From: Pseudomonadota bacterium
GTDB taxonomy: Bacteria; Pseudomonadota; Gammaproteobacteria; Xanthomonadales; Xanthomonadaceae
Direction of reading: 5' to 3'
NCBI GenBank assembly: GCA_018241125.1
Contig: JAFEEL010000002.1
Coordinates: 1 to 64,000, forward strand
DNA: 64,000 nt
A program made the translations under genes and the position numbers. Shown piece after piece: positions 34,167 to 42,825 of this stretch. The notes beneath the pieces are model-generated. The model worked only from the letters and a program-made list of their open reading frames with translations, did no database searches and was not told the DNA's origin. Each line of letters starts with the position of its first letter. Within the stretch, counting starts at the first letter, position 1.

Positions 34167-35576
34167 ATGACCTGCCGAACCCGTTTCGCCCCCAGCCCCA
34201 CCGGCTACCTGCACATCGGCGGCGCGCGCACCGCGCTGTATTGCTGGCTGGAGGCACGCCATCGCGGCGGCGCCTTCATCCTGCGCATCGAGGACACCGA
34301 CCGCGAGCGCTCCACCGATGCCGCCGTGCAGGCGATCATCGACGGCATGGCGTGGCTCGGGCTGGATCACGACGAAGGCCCGATCTTCCAGACCGCGCGC
34401 ATGGATCGCTACGGCCAAGTTGCGCAGCAACTGCTCGCTGCCGGCCACGCCTACTACGCCTACGAGACCAAAGAAGAACTCGAAGCGATGCGCGCGGCGG
34501 CGCTGGAACAACACGAGAAGCCGCGCTACGACGGTCGCGCCCGCGATGCGCAGCTGCCGTACCGCGACGACCCCAACCGGGTGATTCGCTTCCGCAACCC
34601 GAGCGCGGGCAGCGTGGTGTTCGAGGACAAGGTCAAGGGCCGCATCGAGTGGGCCAATGCGGAGCTGGACGATTTCGTGCTCGTGCGCTCGGATGGCTTT
34701 CCCACCTACAACTTCGCGGTGGTGGTGGACGACATCGACATGGGCGTCACCGAGGTGATTCGCGGCGACGACCACGTCAACAACACGCCGCGCCAGATCA
34801 ACGTGTACCACGCGCTGGGCGCGACGCCGCCGGTGTTCGCGCACCTGCCGATGATCCTGGGTTCGGACGGGCAGAAGCTGTCCAAGCGCCACGGCGCGGT
34901 GGGCGTGATGCAGTACCGCGACGACGGCTATCTGCCGCACGCGGTGCTCAACTATCTCGTGCGTCTGGGCTGGTCGCACGGCGATCAGGAAGTGTTCTCG
35001 ATCGCGCAGATGATCGAGCTGTTCGACGTGGGCGATGTCAACCACAGTGCAGCGCGCTTCGATACCGAAAAGTTGCGCTGGCTCAACCAACAATACCTGA
35101 AGAATGACGATCCGGCCGAGGTCGCCACACATCTGGATTGGCATTTGCGCCAGTGCGGTTACGACCTTGCCAACGGCCCGGCGGCGGTGGATCTGGTCAT
35201 CGCCCTGCGCGAGCGCGTGCATACGCTCAAGGAGTTGGCCGAGAAGGCGCGCGTGTGGTTCGAGCCGCTGCGCGAATACGACGCGGCGGCGGTGGCCAAG
35301 CACCTGACGGCCAACGCGGCCGCGCCTTTGACAGCGGTGCGCACGCGACTGGCGGCCAGCGTGGCGTGGTCGCCCGAAGCGGTGCATGGCGTGCTTTCCG
35401 ATACCGCGCAGGCGCTGGGTTTGGGTATGGGCAAGATCGCCCAGCCGCTGCGCGTGGCGATCACCGGCACCCAAGTGTCGCCGTCGATCGAGCACACCAT
35501 CTACCTCGCCGGGCGCACGCAGGCGCTGGAACGCATCGATGCCGCGCTGGCAATGATTGCGCGGAGCGGGGAGTAG
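34167..35576 (+). CDS. gltX: Glutamyl-tRNA synthetase
   Basis: The 469-residue class I synthetase has [17 protein letters not shown] (HIGH-type motif), the conserved [20 protein letters not shown] and [11 protein letters not shown] (KMSKS-type). It charges tRNA-Glu and, depending on the organism, tRNA-Gln. The region corresponding to the zinc site of E. coli GltX (C-x-C...C-x-H) reads [13 protein letters not shown] and DGRARDAQ with no cysteine, so this enzyme is of the zinc-free subtype. Its stop codon lies within a short heptamer-like run (GAGTAGG, GAACAGG, GAAGGGT). Confidence 0.95.
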   Translation: MTCRTRFAPSPTGYLHIGGARTALYCWLEARHRGGAFILRIEDTDRERSTDAAVQAIIDGMAWLGLDHDEGPIFQTARMDRYGQVAQQLLAAGHAYYAYETKEELEAMRAAALEQHEKPRYDGRARDAQLPYRDDPNRVIRFRNPSAGSVVFEDKVKGRIEWANAELDDFVLVRSDGFPTYNFAVVVDDIDMGVTEVIRGDDHVNNTPRQINVYHALGATPPVFAHLPMILGSDGQKLSKRHGAVGVMQYRDDGYLPHAVLNYLVRLGWSHGDQEVFSIAQMIELFDVGDVNHSAARFDTEKLRWLNQQYLKNDDPAEVATHLDWHLRQCGYDLANGPAAVDLVIALRERVHTLKELAEKARVWFEPLREYDAAAVAKHLTANAAAPLTAVRTRLAASVAWSPEAVHGVLSDTAQALGLGMGKIAQPLRVAITGTQVSPSIEHTIYLAGRTQALERIDAALAMIARSGE

Positions 35577-35640
35577 GGAACAGGGAAGGGTGCGCAAGCA
35601 AGGGCTGGATACGGCTACAAAATCGCGTCAGGATGGGCGT

Positions 35641-36129
35641 ATGCGCCGCGACCCGACCTGCACCGACCCTCGGCACCACGTCCACCACGCACGCGACTAT
35701 GTGCGCGAAGTGGAGCGCGCCTGCGAGGAACGCGGCCTGCGCCTGACCGCGCTGCGCGCCGACGTGCTGCGCCTGGTGGCCGAGGCCGGGCAGCCGGTGA
35801 AAGCCTACGATCTGCTGGCGCGGATCAGCGAGTCCAAGGCGTCGTCTGCGCCGCCGACGGTCTACCGTGCGCTGGATTTCCTGCTGGAGAACGGCTTCAT
35901 CCACCGGCTGGATTCGATCAACGCTTTCGTCGCCTGCCACCACCCGAGCGTGCGCCACACGGTGCCGTTCCTGATCTGCGATCGCTGCCACGCGGCGATC
36001 GAGATGGAGGACGAGCAGATCGGTGGCCTGCTCGACGAGCGCGCGCGGGCGCTGGGCTTCACGCCGCAGGCGCAGACCCTGGAGGTGCACGGGTTGTGTG
36101 CGGCTTGCGGCAAGGCTGCTGCCGGTTGA
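35641..36129 (+). CDS. zur: Fur-family regulator, probably Zur
   Basis: The 162-residue protein has a winged helix (LRLTALRADVLRLVAEAGQP, KASSAPPTVYRALDFLLENG) and a dimerisation domain with the two CxxC pairs of a structural zinc site (ICDRCH and LCAACG) and ACHHPSVRH. The layout and the lack of the iron-box residues of Fur favour Zur, the zinc-uptake repressor. A possible Zur box lies just downstream before a MerC-like gene. ATG 35641 was chosen; the frame is open upstream to 35557 without homology. Confidence 0.85.
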   Translation: MRRDPTCTDPRHHVHHARDYVREVERACEERGLRLTALRADVLRLVAEAGQPVKAYDLLARISESKASSAPPTVYRALDFLLENGFIHRLDSINAFVACHHPSVRHTVPFLICDRCHAAIEMEDEQIGGLLDERARALGFTPQAQTLEVHGLCAACGKAAAG

Positions 36130-36176
36130 TCGGGTTACGACCGCGCCGGGGCGATGCCGGGACGTTGTGGTTGTTC

Positions 36177-36196
36177 TGTTATACTATTGCAACTTG
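36177..36196. promoter_or_regulatory. Possible Zur box overlapping a -10 element
   Basis: TGTTATACTAT matches the left half of the gammaproteobacterial Zur consensus (TGTTATAnTATAACA), followed by a degenerate right half TGCAAC. TATACT (36180-36185) serves as a -10 for the MerC-like gene, whose ATG is 29 bp further. Confidence 0.45.
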
Positions 36197-36214
36197 TCCC
36201 GAACCGTCTGCGCC

Positions 36215-36634
36215 ATGTCCGCGCATTGCGAACGCCCTGCTGCCGACCACCGCAGCGCCATCGACCGTCTCGGCGCGACCGGCTCGCTGCTGTGCGCGAT
36301 CCACTGTGCGGCCCTCCCGGCGGTGCTGGTGGCTGCGCCCGCGCTGGGTGCGGTGTTCGCCCATCGCGGGTTCGACATCGGGTTCGTTGCCTTCGCCACC
36401 GCGCTCGGGCTGGCGAGCTTGCTGTCGGCGTACCGCATCCATGGCAGCGGTCGCGCGTTGCGCGTTCTGGTGCCCGGACTGGTGCTGCTGTGGGTTGGCG
36501 TGGCCCTCGACGGTGTGCATGGCCTGGGGATCGTGCATGCGGCCTTGATGGCGCTCGGCGGCACCCTCGTCGCCGCGGCGCATGTGCTCAACCTGCGCTT
36601 GGCGCGCATGCATGCGGTGGCTTGCGCGGGCTGA
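36215..36634 (+). CDS. MerC-domain inner-membrane protein
   Basis: The 139-residue protein has four hydrophobic helices and the MerC signature GATGSLLCAIHCAALPAVL, with the Cys pair C-x2-H-C. MerC proteins of mercury operons import Hg(II); chromosomal homologues without mer genes have been proposed to handle other thiophilic or divalent metals. Placed 85 bp after zur and behind a Zur-box-like site, it may be a zinc-responsive metal transporter or sensor here; that is inference. Alternative upstream frame starts lack homology. Confidence 0.8.
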   Translation: MSAHCERPAADHRSAIDRLGATGSLLCAIHCAALPAVLVAAPALGAVFAHRGFDIGFVAFATALGLASLLSAYRIHGSGRALRVLVPGLVLLWVGVALDGVHGLGIVHAALMALGGTLVAAAHVLNLRLARMHAVACAG

Positions 36635-36758
36635 GACGACCGCGCAGCGGCGCCCGGCTACACATCGTGCCGCCCCCGTGGCGCATCGTCCCCTGTCCGT
36701 GGCGGGCGGTCTTTGCTAGGCTGTGCGCCACTTTCACCGCACCACACAGGAATCAGAC

Positions 36759-36959
36759 ATGGGCAAGGGCGACAAGAAGACTCCCAAGGGCAAGCGTTTC
36801 GCCGGCAGCTTCGGCAATGCCCGGCCACACAAGGCGACCACCAAGGCGGCGCCGGCAGCGACTGCCAAGGCGACCAAGCCCGCCAAGCCCGCAGCCAAGC
36901 CAGCGGTGAAGGCCGCGACCAAGACCGTGGTCAAGAAGGCCGCGCCAGCCGCGAAGTAA
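36759..36959 (+). CDS. 30S ribosomal protein THX-like with Lys/Ala-rich tail
   Basis: The 66-residue basic protein starts MGKGDKKTPKGKRFAGSFGN, matching the bTHX family of small 30S proteins (MGKGDxxTxxGK...G..R). The remaining 40 residues are Lys, Ala, Pro and Thr only (KPAKPAAKPAVKAATK), resembling histone H1-like tails. In Thermus, bTHX binds the top of the 30S head. GGAAT before the ATG is a fair Shine-Dalgarno. A strong intrinsic terminator follows 21 bp after the stop. Confidence 0.8.
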   Translation: MGKGDKKTPKGKRFAGSFGNARPHKATTKAAPAATAKATKPAKPAAKPAVKAATKTVVKKAAPAAK

Positions 36960-36980
36960 CTCCCGCGAACGTGTGTCCAG

Positions 36981-37004
36981 AGCCCCGCCGCGTGCGGGGC
37001 TTTT
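36981..37004 (+). terminator. Rho-independent terminator after the THX-like gene
   Basis: AGCCCCGC and GCGGGGCT flank the loop CGCGT and are followed by TTTT. It also lies between the convergent THX-like and hutI genes. Confidence 0.85.
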
Positions 37005-37025
37005 CGCGTGCGCGACGTGTGTGTT

Positions 37026-38249
37026 TCAGCCGTTGCCGCCGACCACCACGCGCCGCGCCAGTGCACCGCCGAGCCAGTAACTCAGTGCAGCCGGTTCGCG
37101 GGCTTCCCACAGCACCAGATCGGCACGCAGGCCGACCGCCAGCCGGCCCCGGTCGGCCAGCCCCAGCGCCTTGGCCGCATGCACGGTCGCCCCGCGCAAG
37201 GCTTCTTCCGGAGTCAGCCGGAACTGCGCGCAGGCCAGCGCCATCGCCAGTCGCAGCGACAGCAATGGCGAGGTGCCGGGGTTGCAGTCGGTCGCCACCG
37301 CCATCGCCACGCCGTGCGCGCGCAGCGCGTGGATGGGCGGAAGTCTGGTTTCGCGCAGGCACACGAACGCTCCGGGCAGCAGTACCGCGACCGTGCCGGC
37401 CGCACCCATCGCCAGCGCATCGGCTTCGTCGATCCACTCCAGATGATCGGCGGAAAGCGCGTGGTAGTGCGCCGCCAACGCCGCGCCGCCGAGGCGGCTG
37501 AGTTGTTCGGCGTGCAGCTTGACCGGCAACCCGTGTGCATGTGCGGCATCGAACACGCGGCGGGTTTGTTCGAGCGTGAAGCCGATGCCTTCGCAGAAGG
37601 CGTCCACCGCATCGGCCAGACTTTCGCGGGCAATCGCCGGCAGCATGACGTGGCAGAGGTGGTCGATGTAGTCGTCGGCGCGCCCGGCGAACTCGGGCGC
37701 CAGCGCGTGCGCGCCGAGGAAGGTGGTGCGCACGCCGACACCCAGTTCCTCGCCGATCCGCCGCGCCACGCGCAGCATCTTCATCTCGCTGTCGAGGTCC
37801 AGTCCGTAGCCGGACTTGATCTCCAGTGTGGTCACGCCGTCGCGCAGCAGTTCGCGGGCGCGGGGCAGGGACTGGGCGAGCAACTCGTCTTCACTGGCGG
37901 CGCGGGTGGCGCGCACCGATGAGACGATCCCGCCGCCGGCTTTGGCGATGTGCTCGTAACTCGCGCCTTGCAGGCGCATTTCGAATTCTCCGGCACGATC
38001 ACCGGCGAACACCAGATGGGTGTGGCAGTCGATCAGTCCCGGCGTGACCAGCGCGCCCTGCGCGGCTTCCACGTGGCGGGCCAGATGCTGCGGGGCATCC
38101 GGCAGCGTGGCCATCGGTCCGACGAAGGCGATGCGGCCGTCCTTCCAGCCGATCGCGCCGTTTTCGATGGTGCCATAGCCGTTATCGCCGGTCAGCGTGG
38201 CCAGTTGGGCATCGACGATCAGGGCATCCCAGAGTTCGGACATTGCCAT
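37026..38249 (-). CDS. hutI: Imidazolonepropionase
   Basis: The 407-residue amidohydrolase shows the HutI blocks: [63 protein letters not shown] and [18 protein letters not shown]. It hydrolyses 4-imidazolone-5-propanoate to N-formimidoyl-glutamate, the third step of histidine breakdown. ATG 38249 (MAMSELWD) or 38243 are both possible starts. It is divergent from hutF with 79 bp between, so both may share one regulatory region. Confidence 0.95.
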   Translation of the reverse strand: MAMSELWDALIVDAQLATLTGDNGYGTIENGAIGWKDGRIAFVGPMATLPDAPQHLARHVEAAQGALVTPGLIDCHTHLVFAGDRAGEFEMRLQGASYEHIAKAGGGIVSSVRATRAASEDELLAQSLPRARELLRDGVTTLEIKSGYGLDLDSEMKMLRVARRIGEELGVGVRTTFLGAHALAPEFAGRADDYIDHLCHVMLPAIARESLADAVDAFCEGIGFTLEQTRRVFDAAHAHGLPVKLHAEQLSRLGGAALAAHYHALSADHLEWIDEADALAMGAAGTVAVLLPGAFVCLRETRLPPIHALRAHGVAMAVATDCNPGTSPLLSLRLAMALACAQFRLTPEEALRGATVHAAKALGLADRGRLAVGLRADLVLWEAREPAALSYWLGGALARRVVVGGNG

Positions 38250-38328
38250 TGCATGCGTTGTGGAGCGGGCGAGCCGGCATGATAGCCGTGCTGGCGGCGA
38301 GGCGAGGCAATCGCTACCCTTGCCGCGC

Positions 38329-39708
38329 ATGAGCATCCCACTCGACGACCTGCGCGCGGTGAACCTGTGGACGCCCTCCGGCTGGCGGCGCGATGCGCGC
38401 ATGACCGTGCGGGATGGCCGCTTCGAGACGGCCGACGAACGAGCCCACCCGGCGATGCCGATTGTGGGCGACGCCGCGCAGTGGGCGCTGCCGGGCATCG
38501 CCAACCTGCACTCGCATGCCTTCCAGCGCGCGATGGCGGGGCTGGCCGAGCGCCGCGGCAGCAGCAGTGATTCGTTCTGGACATGGCGCGAGACGATGTA
38601 TGCCTTCGCCTCGCGCATCACGCCGGACGATCTGCAAGCCATCGCGGCGCAGTTGTATGTGGAGATGCTGCGCGCCGGCTATACCCATGTGTGCGAGTTC
38701 CACTACCTGCACCACGCGCCCGATGGCCGCCCGTATGCCGACCCGGCGGCGATGTCGCGGGCGATCATCGCGGCGGCGGGCGAGGCCGGAATCGGGCTGA
38801 CCCTGCTGCCGGTGTTGTACATGCAGGGTGGCTTCGACGGGCGCGCGCTGTCGCCACGGCAGGCGCGCTTCGGGCACGGCGTCGATGCCTTCCTGCGCCT
38901 GCTCGATACACTGCGCGCCGAAGCAAACCAACGCGTGCGCATCGGCATGGCCTTCCACAGCCTGCGCGCGGTGCTGCCCGCGGCGATGGCGGCCACGCTG
39001 GCGGCGCTGCCGGCAGACCTGCCACGTCACATCCACATCGCCGAACAAGTGGCCGAAGTCGATGAGTGCGGGGCGGTTCGAGGCGCGCGCCCGGTGCGCT
39101 GGCTGCTCGACCACGCGTCGGTGGATGCGCGCTGGACGCTGGTGCACGCCACCCATCTGGACGACGCGGAAGTGCAGGGCATCGCGCAGTGCGGCGCGAC
39201 CGTGGCGTTGTGCCCGACCACCGAAGCCAACCTCGGCGACGGATTGTTTCCGGTGCGCGCCTATCTGGATGCCGGCGGCGTCTGGGGCATCGGTTCGGAT
39301 TCGCACATTTCGGTGTCGCCGGTGGAGGAACTGCGCTGGCTCGAATACGGACAGCGACTGCTCACCCGCAGCCGCAACGTCGCCGCCGATACCGGTACGC
39401 CCGCGGTGGGCGAGGTGCTGTTGCGCGGCGTGGCCAGCAGCGCGCCCGCCGGCAGCGGGGTCGATCTGGGCGTGATCGCGCCGGGGCGGCGTGCCGACTG
39501 GATCGAACTGGATGCCGATGCGCCGGAATTGGCCGCGCGCAGCACCGAAAATCTGCTGGATACCTGGCTGTTCAGTGGCAACCGCAATCTCGTGCGCACG
39601 GTGGTGGTGGGTGGCCGGTCGGTGGTGGCGCAGGGGCGGCACTGGGACGAAGATCGGATCGCCCGTCAGTACCGGGAATGCGTGCGCCGTCTGGCGGCGT
39701 CGATGTGA
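38329..39708 (+). CDS. hutF: N-formimidoyl-L-glutamate deiminase
   Basis: The 459-residue amidohydrolase has the metal-binding [45 protein letters not shown] and [22 protein letters not shown], as in Pseudomonas HutF. It converts N-formimidoyl-glutamate to N-formyl-glutamate, so this organism uses the five-step hut route that ends with HutG. HutG and HutH are not in the window. It starts divergent to hutI. Confidence 0.95.
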   Translation: MSIPLDDLRAVNLWTPSGWRRDARMTVRDGRFETADERAHPAMPIVGDAAQWALPGIANLHSHAFQRAMAGLAERRGSSSDSFWTWRETMYAFASRITPDDLQAIAAQLYVEMLRAGYTHVCEFHYLHHAPDGRPYADPAAMSRAIIAAAGEAGIGLTLLPVLYMQGGFDGRALSPRQARFGHGVDAFLRLLDTLRAEANQRVRIGMAFHSLRAVLPAAMAATLAALPADLPRHIHIAEQVAEVDECGAVRGARPVRWLLDHASVDARWTLVHATHLDDAEVQGIAQCGATVALCPTTEANLGDGLFPVRAYLDAGGVWGIGSDSHISVSPVEELRWLEYGQRLLTRSRNVAADTGTPAVGEVLLRGVASSAPAGSGVDLGVIAPGRRADWIELDADAPELAARSTENLLDTWLFSGNRNLVRTVVVGGRSVVAQGRHWDEDRIARQYRECVRRLAASM

Positions 39709-39852
39709 CCGGGCCCTCGGCGAATAGCGGTCGTTCAGCGGCATGACGCGGGGATGAACGAGTGCCGTCCGGATCGATGCCGGTCTGCGTCGCATGCCGT
39801 ATAAAGTCGGTACCACCGCTGGCGGTGACATCCGAACCCTGGGAGGGCAGCC

Positions 39853-40170
39853 ATGAACAAGATCTTGATCGCCGCTTTGCTCACGCTCAGTGCCGGCGCG
39901 GCGATGGCGCAATCGGTGTCGGTGGCGGTCAGTGCCGGCAAGGGCGCTGCGGTCGTATCGGCTGCCGATCAGAAGGATGCCGATGCGTTCTGCCTGCGCC
40001 AGACCGGCTCACATCTGCGATCGGTGACGCCCAAGGCGCACGGTGATCGCGCCGTGGAGTGCGCATCCGAACCGGGCCGTGTATATACGCGCGAAGACAT
40101 CGAGCGCACCGGCGCGATCAGCACCGCCGACGCGCTGCGCCGGCTGGATCCGTCGATCCGCGGCCACTGA
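39853..40170 (+). CDS. Small secreted protein with a TonB-plug-like motif
   Basis: The 105-residue protein has a clear signal peptide (MNKILIAALLTLSAGAAMA, then QSV) and a mature part of about 85 residues with two cysteines (DAFCLRQTG and AVECASEPG). The C terminus VYTREDIERTGAISTADALR followed by RLDPSI closely resembles the start of TonB-dependent receptor plug domains, but the barrel is absent and the frame ends ten residues later. GGGAGG is 8 bases before the ATG. The function is unknown; it could be a free-standing plug-like periplasmic peptide or a remnant. The preceding 144 bp hold no gene. Confidence 0.7.
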   Translation: MNKILIAALLTLSAGAAMAQSVSVAVSAGKGAAVVSAADQKDADAFCLRQTGSHLRSVTPKAHGDRAVECASEPGRVYTREDIERTGAISTADALRRLDPSIRGH

Positions 40171-40294
40171 TGCCGCCGCACGGGGCGGCGGTGGCGCCGA
40201 GCGGGCGTAACGGCGGTTGACCTTGATCTGGATCGCGCCGTGAGACGGTGACGGGCGGATATGATGGGCGCCTGTTTCGTTCGGGAGTCGGCGT

Positions 40295-41071
40295 ATGCGC
40301 CTGTCGTCGTTGCTTCTCACCGGCCTGATCGGGTTGGCGGGTTTACTTTCAACGGCCTTTGCCGCCGATCGCCCGTTGACGGTTTTCGCCGCGGCCAGCC
40401 TCAAGGAGAGCCTCGACGGCGTCGAGCGGGCGTGGGAAGCGTCGGGCCATCCGAAGTTTGTCGTCTCCTATGCCGCCAGCTCGGCACTGGCGCGGCAGAT
40501 CGAAGCCGGCGCGCCCGCCGACGTGTTCATCTCGGCCGACAATCGCTGGATGGACTACCTGCAAGATCGCAAGCTGATCGAGCCGGCCTCGCGCTTCGTG
40601 CTGGTACGCAATGACTTGGTGCTGATCGCGCCAGCGAACTCGCCGCTCAAGACGATTGCTCTGGACAGCAAGCAAGCGTGGCTGGCCGCGTTGGGCACAG
40701 GACGTCTGGCGGTGGCCGAGGTCGCCAGCGTGCCGGCCGGGACCTACGCCAGACAGGCGCTGGAAAAACTCGGCCTGTGGGACGCGCTTGCCGCGCATCT
40801 GGCGCAAGGCGAAAACGTGCGCGCCACCCTGGAGTTCGTCGCCCGTGGCGACACTCCGCTGGGCATCGTGTATCTGACCGACGCCAAGGTCGAGCCGCGG
40901 GTGAAGGTGCTGGCCGCGTTCCCGGCCGCGTCGCACGATCCGATCGTGTACCCGGCCGCGCGCACTGTCGGTGCGGGCGACGCAAAGTCTGCCGCCGAGT
41001 TGCTCGCCTTCCTGCGCGGCCGCCAGGCGGTGGCGATCTTTCGCGCGGCCGGGTTTGCCGACAAGCGTTGA
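40295..41071 (+). CDS. modA: Molybdate ABC transporter substrate-binding protein
   Basis: The 258-residue periplasmic protein has a signal peptide (ending AFAAD) and ModA motifs: LTVFAAASLKESLDGV, VVSYAASSALARQIEAGAPA, DVFISADNRWMDYL, GRLAVAEVASVPAGTYARQA and GIVYLTDAKVEP. It binds molybdate or tungstate and delivers it to ModB, 18 bp downstream. A TATGAT stretch about 35 bp before the ATG may be its -10. Confidence 0.93.
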   Translation: MRLSSLLLTGLIGLAGLLSTAFAADRPLTVFAAASLKESLDGVERAWEASGHPKFVVSYAASSALARQIEAGAPADVFISADNRWMDYLQDRKLIEPASRFVLVRNDLVLIAPANSPLKTIALDSKQAWLAALGTGRLAVAEVASVPAGTYARQALEKLGLWDALAAHLAQGENVRATLEFVARGDTPLGIVYLTDAKVEPRVKVLAAFPAASHDPIVYPAARTVGAGDAKSAAELLAFLRGRQAVAIFRAAGFADKR

Positions 41072-41089
41072 TCGCGCAACGGCTGCAAC

Positions 41090-41776
41090 GTGACTGCCCT
41101 GACTGCCGATGAAGTCGAAGCCATCTGGCTTTCGCTGAAGATCGCGGCGGTCGCCGTGGCAGCCAGCGCACCGCTGGCGATCGCGGTGGGCTGTGCGTTG
41201 GCGCGGGCGCGATTTCCTGGCAAGGTGCTGTTTGATGCGCTGATCCACCTGCCGCTGGTGCTGCCGCCGGTGCTCACTGGCTACCTGTTGCTGGTGTTGC
41301 TCGGGCGCCACGGCGCCATCGGTGCGCGCTTGCACGACTGGTTCGGGGTGAGCGTGGCCTTCCGCTGGACCGGTGCGGCGATTGCTGCCGGGGTGATGGC
41401 GTTCCCGCTGTTCGTGCGTGCCGTGCGTTTGTCCATCGAGGCGATCCCGCGCGAACTGGATGAGGTGGCAGCCAGCCTCGGCGCCAGCCGTTGGCAGCGG
41501 TTCTGGCGGGTGTTGCTGCCGCTGGGACTGCCGGGGATCCTGGCCGGCTGCACGCTGGCGTTCGCCAAGGCGCTGGGCGAGTTCGGCGCGACCATCACCT
41601 TCGTCTCCAACATCCCCGGGCAAACCCGCACCATCGCGCTGGCGATCCAGTCGCTCACCCAAGTCCCCGATGGTGCGGCCGGAATCGGTCGGCTCGCCAT
41701 CGTTTCGATCGTGCTGTCGCTGGGTGCGTTGGCGGCCTCGGAATGGCTGGCGCGACGGGTCGTGCGCAGGCACTGA
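41090..41776 (+). CDS. modB: Molybdate ABC transporter permease
   Basis: The 228-residue membrane protein has five to six helices and the ABC permease EAA loop ELDEVAASLGASRWQRFWRV, plus LPLVLPPVLTGYLLLVLLGR typical of ModB. The start is GTG at 41090. No modC follows: the next gene encodes an outer-membrane protein, so the ATPase must come from elsewhere. Confidence 0.93.
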   Translation: MTALTADEVEAIWLSLKIAAVAVAASAPLAIAVGCALARARFPGKVLFDALIHLPLVLPPVLTGYLLLVLLGRHGAIGARLHDWFGVSVAFRWTGAAIAAGVMAFPLFVRAVRLSIEAIPRELDEVAASLGASRWQRFWRVLLPLGLPGILAGCTLAFAKALGEFGATITFVSNIPGQTRTIALAIQSLTQVPDGAAGIGRLAIVSIVLSLGALAASEWLARRVVRRH

Positions 41777-41924
41777 GCGCGCGCCGACGGCTTGACTTGA
41801 GTCATGGTGCGCCCACCGCCGATTGGCAATGGTGGAACCGCGCGCAGTCCTGGCGGGATACGTGTCGGGCGTTCCCGAGGGCGCGGCTGCTGTGGCAGGA
41901 TGCAGACAATCAGGGGAGTGTCCA

Positions 41925-42794
41925 ATGGTAGCGACGCGCACGGGGTTGGTTGTCGCTGCACTTGCCGGCTGCGCGCTGGCACCGGGTTTGCCGGCACACG
42001 CGACCGAATCGGGCTTCAACGACGTTGCTCTCGGATTTCGTTACGGCACCGGCTTCAGCGAGCCGGGCGTGGTCGATTCCAGCGGCACCGGCGCGGACAT
42101 CGGCAAGCGCATCGTCAACTTCACTTGGGTCGGCGGTTCGGCCAGCGGCAGCAATCTGCTGGTGGTCGATGCCCTGTTTTCCGACCACGCCGACCCATCG
42201 GCTTCCGGCAGCCGCGGGGCGCACGAGGTCTACCTGATCTATCGTCACGGGTTCGCGTCCACGGCGCTGTTCGGGCGTTCGTTCGGGTTCGGGCCGGTGC
42301 GCAGTGTCGACCTGTCTGCCGGTTTCGACCTGAACACCAAGGACACCGCCTACGCCCCGCGCAAGCGCATGCTGGTGGCCGGCCCGCAGTTGCAGTTCGA
42401 CGTGCCCAAGGGCTACCTGAAAGCGGCATTGCTGGTGGCGCGCGAGTGGGACCACAACGGCATCGTCGGGCGCGCGGAAAACTTCCGCGCCACTTGGGCG
42501 ATGGAGTCGTCGTGGATGGCGCCGTTCGCCCTCGGCACGCTGCCGGTGCAGTTCGAGGGTTATCTGAACGTGTACGGTCCGAAGGGGCGCAACGATTTCG
42601 GTCAAGCCACGCGCACGGAAGTCCTGCTGCACCCACGCCTGATGTTCGATGTCGGTTCGACCTGGGGCCATCCGCGTCGCTTGTGGGTGGGCGTGGGCTA
42701 CGAGTATTGGCACAACAAGTTCGGGGTGGATCACCAAATCACGCCCGGCGCGGTGCAGAACGCGTGGATGCTCGAAGGCGCGTGGCACCTGTGA
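41925..42794 (+). CDS. Outer-membrane channel of the Tsx-like family
   Basis: The 289-residue protein has a signal peptide ending PAHATES and a beta-rich mature part: NDVALGFRYGTGFSEPGV, HEVYLIYRHGF, VDLSAGFDLNTKDTAY, GYLKAALLVAREWDHNG and a final GVGYEYWHNKFGVDH. This pattern fits the nucleoside-specific channel (Tsx/OmpK) superfamily, 12-stranded barrels; the substrate here is unknown. ATG 41925 follows GGGGAG at 7 bases; the open frame to 41823 adds no homologous sequence. It precedes the siaABCD operon by 31 bp and may share its transcript. Confidence 0.75.
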   Translation: MVATRTGLVVAALAGCALAPGLPAHATESGFNDVALGFRYGTGFSEPGVVDSSGTGADIGKRIVNFTWVGGSASGSNLLVVDALFSDHADPSASGSRGAHEVYLIYRHGFASTALFGRSFGFGPVRSVDLSAGFDLNTKDTAYAPRKRMLVAGPQLQFDVPKGYLKAALLVAREWDHNGIVGRAENFRATWAMESSWMAPFALGTLPVQFEGYLNVYGPKGRNDFGQATRTEVLLHPRLMFDVGSTWGHPRRLWVGVGYEYWHNKFGVDHQITPGAVQNAWMLEGAWHL

Positions 42795-42825
42795 TGTTCG
42801 CGACCGCCAACCCGGAGGCGTGCTG

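Noticed and set aside
38250-38642. N-terminal extension of hutI over the divergent hutF start
   Set aside because: The added residues overlap hutF and match no imidazolonepropionase.
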